Shown piece by piece: positions 1-6,900 of a DNA stretch of 11,900 nucleotides. Every line of letters starts with the position of its first letter. Position 1 is the first letter of the stretch. The stretch covers positions 1 to 11,900 of the forward strand of contig CAZNRY010000131.1 in the NCBI GenBank assembly GCA_964575675.1, given 5' to 3'. The DNA comes from CAZNRY01 sp964575675 (GTDB lineage Bacteria; Eisenbacteria; RBG-16-71-46; CAIMUX01; VGJL01). The position numbers and the translations under genes were made by a program. The notes below the pieces were generated by a model. It was not told where the DNA came from and ran no database searches. It worked only from the letters and a program-made list of their open reading frames with translations.

Positions 1-183
1 GCGAAGCCTGCGATGGACCCTCTCGTATTCGGCCGTCTGCGTAACATCATCCGTCTCGGCAGCGCGGGCGAGAGCGAGGATCAGCTCGGCGTCCAGCGCG
101 ACCTTCTGGACCCATTCCTTCTCGATCTCGGCGACCCCGAGTCTTGGGAACACCGTGACGTCGCGCAGGCGGATCACGCCCAT
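1..183 (-). CDS. folB: Dihydroneopterin aldolase, N-terminal 61 residues (cut by window edge)
   Basis: Folate biosynthesis enzyme that cleaves 7,8-dihydroneopterin to 6-hydroxymethyl-7,8-dihydropterin and glycolaldehyde in the cytoplasm. Only the N-terminal 61 codons are present; the frame is open to the left edge. The start MGVIRLRDVTVFPRLGV fits the family's first strand and the G-V/A turn. E21 falls near the conserved Glu of the pterin pocket, Q26 matches the conserved Gln, and ETDDV followed by EY53 matches the S/T-D-D/N-V and catalytic Tyr region. The catalytic Lys expected near residue 100 lies outside. The ATG at 183 is preceded by GGAGG with 9-nt spacing. It starts 48 bp after groEL on the same strand, so read-through from groESL is likely. 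FolX is an alternative, but FolB is more likely. Confidence 0.85.
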   Translation of the reverse strand, partial: MGVIRLRDVTVFPRLGVAEIEKEWVQKVALDAELILALARAAETDDVTQTAEYERVHRRLR

Positions 184-209
184 CGAGGATTCCCTCCAAA
201 CCCGCGTCC

Positions 210-225
210 CCGGCCTGCTGGCCGG
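210..225 (-). other. Short hairpin between groEL and folB
   Basis: Perfect 6-bp inverted repeat (CCGGCC and GGCCGG) with a 4-nt loop, starting 7 nt past the groEL stop codon. No T-run follows on the minus strand, so it is not a canonical intrinsic terminator. It could be a weak attenuator or an mRNA 3'-end stabiliser separating the abundant groESL message from folB. Short GC palindromes occur by chance in such DNA, so function is uncertain. Confidence 0.4.
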
Positions 226-231
226 CCGCTC

Positions 232-1845
232 TCAGGCGCCGTCTTCGGCCTGCGCCCTCTTCCTCGGCGGATCGGGCTTCTCGGCGACGAGAGCCTCGGT
301 GGTCAGGATCAGCCCCCCGATCGAGGCCGCGTTCTCGAGCGCGGTGCGGGCCACCTTCGTCGGATCGACGATCCCCGCCTTCACAAGATCCTCGACCTCG
401 CCGCTCTGCGCGTTGAAGCCCACGCTCCCCTTGGCGGCCTTGACCGCCGAGACGACCGCACTTCCCTCGAAACCGGCGTTCTGTGCGATCGTCCGGGCCG
501 GCTCCTCGAGGGCCCTGCGCACGATGTCGACGCCGGCCGCTTCCTCCTCGGACAATGCGCCAAGCGACGCGAGGGCCTTCTGCGCGCGGAGAAACGCGGT
601 CCCTCCTCCGGGGATGATCCCCTCCTCGACAGCCGCCCGGGTCGCCGAGACCGCGTCCTCGACCCTGCCCTTGCGCTCCCTCATCTCGAGCTCGGTCGCC
701 GCGCCGACCTTGATCACGGCAATGCCGCCGCTCAAGCGGGCGAGACGTTCCTGCAGCTTCTCGCGGTCGTAGTCCGAGTCCGTCTCGGCGATCTGCTTGC
801 GGATCTGCCGGCAACGATCTTCGATCGCTGTCTTCTTCCCCCGCCCCTCGACGATCGTCGTCTTGTCCTTGTCGACGATGATCCGCTTCGCGGTCCCAAG
901 ATGCTCCGGCATTGCCCCCTCGAGCTTGGTTCCGAGATCCTCCGAGATCAGCTGGCCGCCGGTCAGGATTGCCAGATCTTCGAGCATCTCCGCCCGGCGG
1001 TCTCCAAAACCGGGGGCCTTCACGGCGCAACACGCGAGGCTCCCCCGGAGCCGGTTGACGACCAATGTCGCCAGCGCCTCACCTTCCAGCTCCTCGGCGA
1101 TGATGAGGAGCGGCCGTCCCGCCTGAACGGTTTTCTCCAGAATCGGCAGGAGGTCCTTCAAATTGCCGATCTTCTTGTCGTGAATCAGAAGCGATGCATC
1201 CTCCAGGACGCACTCCATCGTCTCCGGGTCGGTGACGAAATATGGGGAAACGTATCCACGGTCGAAGCGCATCCCCTCGACGACCTCCAAGGTCGTGTCG
1301 ATCGTCTTCGCCTCCTCGACCGTGATCACGCCTTCCCGCCCGACCTTCTCCATCGCCTCGGCGATCAGCTCCCCAATCGCCGCATCGTTGTTCGCGCTCA
1401 CCGTCGCCACTGCGGCGGTGTCTTCGCGCGTCATGATCTTCTTCGACTGGCTCGCTAGGCTCGCGACGACCGCATCGACAGCGCGGTCGATTCCGCGTTT
1501 CAGGCGCATGGGATTGATCCCGGCCGTCACGGCGCGGAGGCCTTGAACGACGATCGAGTGCGCAAGGATCGTCGCGGTGGTCGTCCCGTCTCCCGCAACG
1601 TCCTGCGTCTTCTGCGCGACCTCGCGGATGAGCTGGGCGCCCATGTTCTCATACGGGTCCTTGAGCTCGATTTCCTTGGCGACCGTGACCCCATCGTTCG
1701 TGATGACGGGGCTTCCCCACTTCTTGTCGAGGACGACGTTGCGTCCCTTGGGGCCCAAGGTCACACGGACGGCGGCGGCCGCTTGCTCCACGCCGTTCTT
1801 CAGCGATTCCCGCGCCTGAGAGTTGAACTTCAGCATCTTCGGCAT
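232..1845 (-). CDS. groEL: Chaperonin GroEL (Hsp60), without GGM tail
   Basis: Subunit of the ATP-driven double-ring chaperonin that folds cytosolic proteins with GroES. 537 residues, slightly shorter than E. coli GroEL (548). The N-terminal equatorial domain has VTLGPKGRNVVLDKKWG and the ATP motif GDGTTTAT (D86). The apical domain follows, with VKAPGFGDRR. The second equatorial part has VEDA with catalytic D397, equivalent to E. coli D398, and PGGG. The ATG at 1845 (MPKMLKF) is preferred over an upstream GTG at 1860 because GGAGG lies 8 nt before it and it matches the usual N-terminal length. The C-terminus ends AEKPDPPRKRAQAEDGA, a charged tail in place of the glycine/methionine repeats of most GroELs. 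It sits 34 bp after groES, forming a groESL pair. ATPase residues are intact, so activity is expected. Confidence 0.97.
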   Translation of the reverse strand: MPKMLKFNSQARESLKNGVEQAAAAVRVTLGPKGRNVVLDKKWGSPVITNDGVTVAKEIELKDPYENMGAQLIREVAQKTQDVAGDGTTTATILAHSIVVQGLRAVTAGINPMRLKRGIDRAVDAVVASLASQSKKIMTREDTAAVATVSANNDAAIGELIAEAMEKVGREGVITVEEAKTIDTTLEVVEGMRFDRGYVSPYFVTDPETMECVLEDASLLIHDKKIGNLKDLLPILEKTVQAGRPLLIIAEELEGEALATLVVNRLRGSLACCAVKAPGFGDRRAEMLEDLAILTGGQLISEDLGTKLEGAMPEHLGTAKRIIVDKDKTTIVEGRGKKTAIEDRCRQIRKQIAETDSDYDREKLQERLARLSGGIAVIKVGAATELEMRERKGRVEDAVSATRAAVEEGIIPGGGTAFLRAQKALASLGALSEEEAAGVDIVRRALEEPARTIAQNAGFEGSAVVSAVKAAKGSVGFNAQSGEVEDLVKAGIVDPTKVARTALENAASIGGLILTTEALVAEKPDPPRKRAQAEDGA

Positions 1846-1853
1846 CGTCGGCG

Positions 1854-1858
1854 CCTCC
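1854..1858 (-). promoter_or_regulatory. Ribosome binding site of groEL
   Basis: GGAGG on the minus strand, 8 nt before the ATG at 1845. It decides the groEL start: the GTG at 1860 would place this site inside the coding region and add five residues without family support. Confidence 0.75.
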
Positions 1859-1869
1859 ACCGCGCCCCC

Positions 1870-1883
1870 GGTCTACGGTCTAC
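1870..1883. repeat. 7-bp tandem duplication at the groES stop codon
   Basis: GGTCTAC occurs twice head to tail; on the minus strand this reads GTAGACC twice. The upstream copy on that strand contains the groES TAG stop. Probably a small slippage duplication of no functional consequence. Confidence 0.8.
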
Positions 1884-2167
1884 AGAATCGCCAGGATCTC
1901 CGTCTCGCGCAGAACCATGTAATCCCGGTCGCCGAGCCGAACCTCGGTCCCCGCGTAGCGCCCGAAGATGATCTTCTCCCCGGGCTTCACGTGCATCGGG
2001 ATGCGATTGCCCTTGTCGCCCATCCTTCCGTGTCCGACGGCCTCGACAATTCCCTGGGTCGGCTTCTCCTTCGCCGTGTCGGGGATGATGATCGAGCCGA
2101 CCTTCTCATCGCCCTCGATAAAGCGGACGAGGACGCGGTCCCCTAATGGCCTCAGTTTGATCTGCAT
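1880..2167 (-). CDS. groES: Co-chaperonin GroES (Hsp10)
   Basis: Seven-subunit lid of the GroEL chamber, acting in the cytosol. 95 residues, the normal family length. MQIKLRPLGDRVLV is the classic N-terminal strand. The mobile loop is EGDEKVGSIIIPDTAKEKP, with the hydrophobic GroEL-binding III tripeptide and the conserved IPDTAKEKP. The roof-loop region GDKGNR and the YAGTEV and YMVLRETEILAIL strands complete the fold. The ATG at 2167 is preceded by a full AGGAGGTG Shine-Dalgarno sequence. In-frame codons further upstream run through the leader hairpin and have no family support. groES is first in the groES-groEL operon, with its own predicted promoter and a hairpin in the leader. Confidence 0.97.
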   Translation of the reverse strand: MQIKLRPLGDRVLVRFIEGDEKVGSIIIPDTAKEKPTQGIVEAVGHGRMGDKGNRIPMHVKPGEKIIFGRYAGTEVRLGDRDYMVLRETEILAIL

Positions 2168-2170
2168 GAG

Positions 2171-2178
2171 CACCTCCT
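2171..2178 (-). promoter_or_regulatory. Strong ribosome binding site of groES
   Basis: AGGAGGTG on the minus strand is an 8-nt match to the anti-Shine-Dalgarno sequence; the AGGAGG core ends 5 nt before the ATG at 2167. It fits a highly expressed gene and fixes the start. It is separated by only about 10 nt from the base of the leader hairpin. Confidence 0.85.
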
Positions 2179-2188
2179 CTTCAAGACC

Positions 2189-2220
2189 GGCCCCGGCCGG
2201 AGGTTTCCCCGGCCGGGGCC
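2189..2220 (-). promoter_or_regulatory. Perfect 12-bp hairpin in the groES leader
   Basis: GGCCCCGGCCGG (2189-2200) is the exact reverse complement of CCGGCCGGGGCC (2209-2220), with an 8-nt loop. It lies between the predicted groES promoter and the groES ribosome site. No U-run follows, so it is not a standard terminator for coaX. No CIRCE sequence (TTAGCACTC-N9-GAGTGCTAA) is present. It could be an operator for another heat-shock repressor, an mRNA stabiliser, or a translation-modulating structure. An all-GC stem is too stable to be a simple melting thermometer by itself. The inverted repeat is certain; its role is inferred. Confidence 0.6.
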
Positions 2221-2257
2221 CCTGGCAGTCGGCCGAGCCGAACGCCAACACGCCGAT

Positions 2258-2285
2258 ATTATGTAGGTTCTGCCGCCGTCCTCAA
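2258..2285 (-). promoter_or_regulatory. Predicted sigma70-type promoter of groESL
   Basis: On the minus strand, TTGAGG (2280-2285) and CATAAT (2258-2263) are separated by 16 bp; they match TTGACA at 4 of 6 and TATAAT at 5 of 6 positions. The -35 box overlaps the coaX stop codon. Transcription would start near 2251, giving a leader of roughly 85 nt with the 12-bp hairpin. The A/T-rich -10 stands out in a very GC-rich gap. A different sigma factor is possible, since this lineage is unknown. Confidence 0.5.
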
Positions 2286-3091
2286 GCTGATTTTCGACCT
2301 CCACGACGCCTTCCGCGGACGCGCGCTTCGATCAGGGCGAGACCGTGGAGGGTGAGCCCGGGGTCGACGATGCGAAGGCTTCTGCAGAGGGGGGCGATCA
2401 GACCCGCAAGCCCCCCGGTCGCAACGATCGTGGGCCTTGAGGCCATCTCGGAGCGGATCCTCGTGATGATCCCATCGATCTGACCCGCCGCCCCGAAGAG
2501 AACCCCTGACTGCAGGCTCTCTTCCGTTGTCCGGCCGACGGCGCGCGAGGGGGCGCGCAGCTCGACCTTCGCCAGGCGCGCCCCGCGGCGGAAGAGCTCC
2601 TCGGCGCTCGTCAGGATTCCCGGAGCGATCACCCCGCCGACGTAGCGAGGCCCGCGCTTCACCACGTCGAAGGTCGTCGCCGTCCCCAGATCGACCACGA
2701 TGGCGGGAAGAGAGTAGCGGGCGGCGACGGCGACGGCGTTTGCGATCCGGTCGGCCCCGACCGAGGACGGGTCGGGGACGTCGATTCGGATCCCCAGATC
2801 GAGGCGCGAGTCGACGATCACGGGCCGTGCCCCGAGATACTTCGTCGAGAACTCCTCGTAGGCCGCCGTCTGCGTGGGGACGACCGAGGCGATCGCGACG
2901 CGCCGGCCGCGGCGGAGCCCGCCGACGTAGGGGCGGATGAGTGGCTCGAGCAGCGACAGGAGTTCGTCCGAGGTGCGTCCCATCTGCGACGTGAGGCGCC
3001 AGAGCGCCAGGAGATCTTCTCCCTCGAGGACGCCGACGACAGTCTGCGTGTTTCCGATGTCGACGGCGAGGAGCAGGCGGTTATCCGGCAC
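2282..3091 (-). CDS. coaX: Type III pantothenate kinase
   Basis: Phosphorylates pantothenate with ATP, the first step of coenzyme A synthesis, in the cytoplasm; the family is an ASKHA-fold dimer needing a monovalent cation. 269 residues from the chosen start. Motifs: phosphate-binding DIGNT at 11-15, GADR at 112-115 (D114 is the expected catalytic base), DLGTATTFD at 134-142, YVGGVIAPG at 150-158 and a TGGLAGL loop near the C-terminus. The GTG at 3091 is chosen because GGAGGG lies 7 nt before it and the DxGNT motif then sits at the usual distance. An ATG at 3127 would add 12 charged residues not typical of the family. The gene overlaps the end of tatC by 11 bp, suggesting coupling. The C-terminus is a basic tail (RVRGRRRGGRKSA). 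Confidence 0.94.
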   Translation of the reverse strand: MPDNRLLLAVDIGNTQTVVGVLEGEDLLALWRLTSQMGRTSDELLSLLEPLIRPYVGGLRRGRRVAIASVVPTQTAAYEEFSTKYLGARPVIVDSRLDLGIRIDVPDPSSVGADRIANAVAVAARYSLPAIVVDLGTATTFDVVKRGPRYVGGVIAPGILTSAEELFRRGARLAKVELRAPSRAVGRTTEESLQSGVLFGAAGQIDGIITRIRSEMASRPTIVATGGLAGLIAPLCRSLRIVDPGLTLHGLALIEARVRGRRRGGRKSA

Positions 3092-3878
3092 GCGAGATCC
3101 CTCCCCCTCCCGAAAGCGGGTTGTCATGGTCGGTCTCCTTGCTGCGCCAGATCGCCTTCGCCACGAAGATGCTGGCGACGTAGAGGATCAGGACGGGGAC
3201 CGCAAGGACGACCTGCGCGATGAAGACGTCCCCCGGCGTGACGATCGCCGTGAGGACGAAGGTTCCGATCACCGCGTGGCGCCAGAATTTGATCAGGAAA
3301 CCGGGCTTGAGGATGCCGATCATCGCGAGGACGGCCACGACGACCGGCAGCTGGAAGAGGATGCCGCTCGCCGCAGCCATCCCGACGATGAAATCGAGCA
3401 GATAGGTGACCGCGATCTGCGCCTTGATGTGCTCGGTGCCCAACCCCATCAAGAATTTCAACATCGACGGGATGACAACCAGGTAGCTGAAGACGACGCC
3501 CGCATAAAAGAGGAGGACCGACCAGAAGACGAGCGGCGCGACCATCTTCTTCTCCTTGTGGAACAGCCCCGGAACGACGAACGTCCAGACTTGCCAGAGA
3601 ATGAACGGGATCGATGCGAGCAGGCCGATCATGAAGGCGACCTTCAGTCGCGCGTTGAAGGCCTCCATCGGCCGGAGGAAGATCGCGTCCTTGATCGTTC
3701 TGCCGACGATCTCATCCAGGATCCTCCCCGCGAAGAAGTAGCCCGCCAGGGTCGTCACGAGCAGGAGCCCGATCACGCGCATCGTGACGCGGCGGAGCTC
3801 CTCGAGATGCTCCCAGAACGGCATCTCGCGGTCCTCGCGGTGGAAGGCCCTTTTCAGATTCTGCCAGAAGGAAGGCAT
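3081..3878 (-). CDS. tatC: Sec-independent (twin-arginine) translocase subunit TatC
   Basis: Inner-membrane receptor for twin-arginine signal peptides in the Tat system, which exports folded proteins. 265 residues, normal length. MPFWEHLEELR (HLEELR at 24-29) is the conserved cytoplasmic N-terminal motif; E27 matches E. coli E15. ILWQVWTFVVPGL followed by HKEKK (E109, matching E. coli E103) forms the signal-binding site. Six hydrophobic stretches lie near residues 34-51, 79-104, 112-142, 158-190, 200-216 and 219-245, with the conserved TPGD before the last. The ATG at 3878 has only a weak ribosome site; an internal ATG at residue 19 is possible, but many TatCs have such an N-terminal extension. 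It lies 43 bp after smc and overlaps coaX. No tatA or tatB is in the window. Confidence 0.95.
   Translation of the reverse strand: MPSFWQNLKRAFHREDREMPFWEHLEELRRVTMRVIGLLLVTTLAGYFFAGRILDEIVGRTIKDAIFLRPMEAFNARLKVAFMIGLLASIPFILWQVWTFVVPGLFHKEKKMVAPLVFWSVLLFYAGVVFSYLVVIPSMLKFLMGLGTEHIKAQIAVTYLLDFIVGMAAASGILFQLPVVVAVLAMIGILKPGFLIKFWRHAVIGTFVLTAIVTPGDVFIAQVVLAVPVLILYVASIFVAKAIWRSKETDHDNPLSGGGGISRAG
3099..3104 (-). promoter_or_regulatory. Ribosome binding site of coaX
   Basis: GGAGGG on the minus strand, 7 nt before the GTG at 3091 and inside the last codons of tatC. It supports the GTG start over the ATG at 3127. Confidence 0.6.
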
Positions 3879-3921
3879 GCTACCGGCCTATTCGCCCTGC
3901 GCCCCTGCGGGATTCGACACC

Positions 3922-6900
3922 CTACCCCTCCCGCACCTCCTCGCGCGCGGGGTCCTCATCCAACTCCGCGATCACGGGGGCCATGTCCCCGTCCGTCTCG
4001 CTCAGGCGGACCGAGACGATCCTGGAAACCCCGACCTGCTGCATCGTCACGCCGTAGAGGCGGTCGGAAGCTTCCATCGTTCTCTTGTTGTGCGTGATGA
4101 CGACGAACTGCGTCCGCTCGCTGAAGTGCCGCAGCAAGGTGACGAAGCGTCCGATGTTCGCATCGTCGAGGGGCGCATCGAGCTCGTCTAAGACGCAGAA
4201 TGGACTCGGCCGCACGAGATAGAGCCCGAAGAGGATCGCGATCGCCGTCAGCGCGCGCTCGCCCGTCGAGAGCAGCCGGATCGCTTCCAGCTTCTTGCCC
4301 CTCGGCCGGGCGATGATCTCGATCGCCGCTTCCAGCGGATCCTCCCCGGTGAGCGTTATGTCGGCCTCTCCGCCCGGGAAGAGGAACTCGAATGTGCTGC
4401 GGAAGTGCACCCGCGCCGCGTCGAACGTTTCGCGGAACATCGTGCCGGCCGTTTCATTGATGCGCTGGATCGCCTGGAGCAGGTCGTTCTTCGCCTTGGT
4501 GAGATCGTCCTGCTGCTGGCGATGGAAGAACAGCCGCTCCTTCTGCTTCGCGTACTCGTCGACCGCGAGGAAGTTGACCGGTCCGAGGGATAGAAGCTTC
4601 TCCCGGAGCTCGATGACCTGGCGGCGCTGCTCCTCCTCGGAGAGCGGTCCATCGGGGGTCTCGTCATCGGACGGCAGGTCGCCTGCAAGCTCTTGCGAAT
4701 CGAGCGGGCCGCGGACTTCCGATTCCTCGAGTTCCTCCAACTCCTCGGCCGACGCAGACTCTGCCGCGGACTGCTTCCGCCCCCGTTTCCGCCGCTTGAC
4801 CTCCCGGCCATCCGGCGCCTCGGGCTGCGGCTCCAGCGCCCTGCGCGCCTCTTCGCCCAGATCGATGCGGAACTCCTGGAGGATCCTTTCGTGCAATCGA
4901 TCCATCTCGGAACGGATCTCAACCTCGCGCACCTCGTCGCCGTGGAGCCGCTCCTGCAGTCCCGAGAGCTCGCCGCGCAGTTCGCGGAGCCCCTGCTCCT
5001 GGACGGCGAGGTAGGTCTGCTCTTCGTCCCTCTCGCTGCGGCGGCGGTCCAGGAACCGCTCGACCTCGACGAAGCGGCCCTCGATCTCGATCCCGCGCGC
5101 CGCGAGGACCCGGAGCTTCTCGCCCGCCTCGGCCTTCAAGGCGGCCGTTTCGCGAAGCTCCTCTCCCCAGGTGAGAATCGCGGCGGCCAGACGATCGGCT
5201 TCCTCGACGTCGCGCGCGATCGCGGTCCCGACCTCGCGGAGGGCAGTGGCCAGGCGCATCTCCTCGGTTCTCACCCGGGAGAGCTCCTCGAATGAGCGAT
5301 CCCGGGCACGGCCCGCTTCCTCCTCGTCCGCCCTCGATCGCTGGTATCGCTCCTCCGCCTCGCGGCCCGACCCTTCCGAGACGCCCAGAACCCCCTCGAT
5401 CCTCTTGCGATCGGCCTGCAGCTTCTCGATGAGCCCACCCAAGGTCGCAGTCTCAGCCGCGACGCGCTCCTGCTCCTCGAGCAAGAGGCCTCGCTCGACC
5501 CTCCGTTCCGTGAGATCCCGCTCGAGGCGATGGCGCCGGTCCGTCATCTCGACCGACCCGCTCTCGAGGGCAGACAGCCTCTCCGCAAGGTCTCGGATCT
5601 CCGTCTCGCGGACGGCGGCGCGGTCCCGAACCTCGCGCTCCTCCCGCTCGATCGTGATCAGAGATTCCTCGAGTCTCGGGATCTCCCTCATCCGATCGAC
5701 GATCTCGCGGTCGGGCCCGCTGCCTCCCGGCGTGCGGATCCACCCCTCCGAGGCGAAGATCTCCCCCTCCGGACTCAAGTAGCGCAGCAACGGGCCGCCG
5801 GCCCGCGCGCCGCGGCGGGCATCGTCGCGGCTCCCGGCGGGATGCACGCGCGCGAGGAGGAAATGGATTAGGGGCGCGACCTCTTCCGGGCCGCCGAGGG
5901 GCAGCTTCCCCTCCCAATGGGCGATCGTGTCGCCGCCGCGCCCGGCGTTTTCCCTCAGGGGGAAGAAGGTGACGCCGCCGTGTCCCTCCGCTCGCAGGAT
6001 CTCGGCGGCGCTCATGGCGGCATCCTCGGTCTCGACCACGACCCACTGGACCGCGTCGGCGAGGAGCGACTCGACGACCCCCTCGGCCGTCCCATGGGCG
6101 GGGCTCAGGAGGTCGCCGACAACGCCCACGACGCCGCGCAGCGACGAGCGCCGCTCGAGCAGGTGCAGGACGCCAAGGTCGAACCCCTCGTGCCGCGCCT
6201 TCTGCTCGCGCAGCAGGCTGAGGCGGCTCTCGAGGGAGGCGCGTCGGCGCGCGAGGTCCTCCCTGCGCTGCCTCAGCTCTTCCCGATCGGCCTCGAGCCC
6301 AACGCGGGCCGCATCGGCTTCGCCTCGTTGCGTCGAGATCTCGGCGAGCCGTTCGGCGAGGAGAGACAGCTCGCCATCCAAGGAGTCGCACCTGGAGGAG
6401 AGCTCTCGCGCCTTGTCGAGCAATCCGTCCCGGTGCACCAGGAGGGAAGCCCTACGCCCCTCCTGCTGCCCGATCATGCCGTCGAGCGACCCGAGCCCCT
6501 TGCCCTCCCTCGTGACGATCAGCAGCTGGTCCATCCGGAGCTGCGCGACCTGCGCCGCCTCCGCCCGCGCCTGCCGCAGCCGTTCCTCCACGTTCTGCAG
6601 AGCGGCGGCCGCGGCCTCGACGACCTCTCGGTGCCTCGTGGACTGCGACTCGAGCGCCACACGCTCGGGCGCCCGCTCCTCGACCCTTCGCCGCAGCCCG
6701 ACCGCACGCTCCGATTCCTCGCGGATCCGGCGCGACAGCTCGCTTTCTTTCTGCTCCCAACCCTGGATCCTGGTCGACAGGATCGAGTTTTCCTCGCGCG
6801 CCCCCGCCTGCTCGGCGAGAAGATCCTCCCTCTCCTTGCGGGTCTCCTCGAGGAGGCCCTCGCGTTCGGTCAACCGAAGCCTGTGCGTTTCCAGCTCCGC

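Noticed and set aside
13..1458. Long plus-strand open frame opposite groEL (481 codons)
   Set aside because: It mirrors groEL codon by codon in GC-rich DNA, its product is Arg/Leu/Asp-rich with no recognisable domain, and groEL on the other strand is unambiguous.
1846..1860. GTG start of groEL at 1860
   Set aside because: It adds MEAPT before the conserved MPK start and overlaps the GGAGG that serves the ATG at 1845.
2189..2220. Intrinsic terminator for coaX
   Set aside because: Strong stem but no T-run on the minus strand, and it lies downstream of the predicted groES promoter, within its leader.
2168..2251. N-terminally extended groES starting near 2251
   Set aside because: The added 28 residues would translate the leader hairpin and bypass the consensus ribosome site; GroES proteins start at the MQIKLRPLGDR position.
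2168..2281. CIRCE (HrcA) operator before groES
   Set aside because: I looked for TTAGCACTC/GAGTGCTAA halves. Only a chance GAGCAC beside the start codon is present, without a partner half.
2937..4097. Plus-strand open frame of 386 codons across coaX, tatC and the smc end
   Set aside because: Spans three well-supported opposite genes, with Asp/Arg/His-rich composition and no family features.
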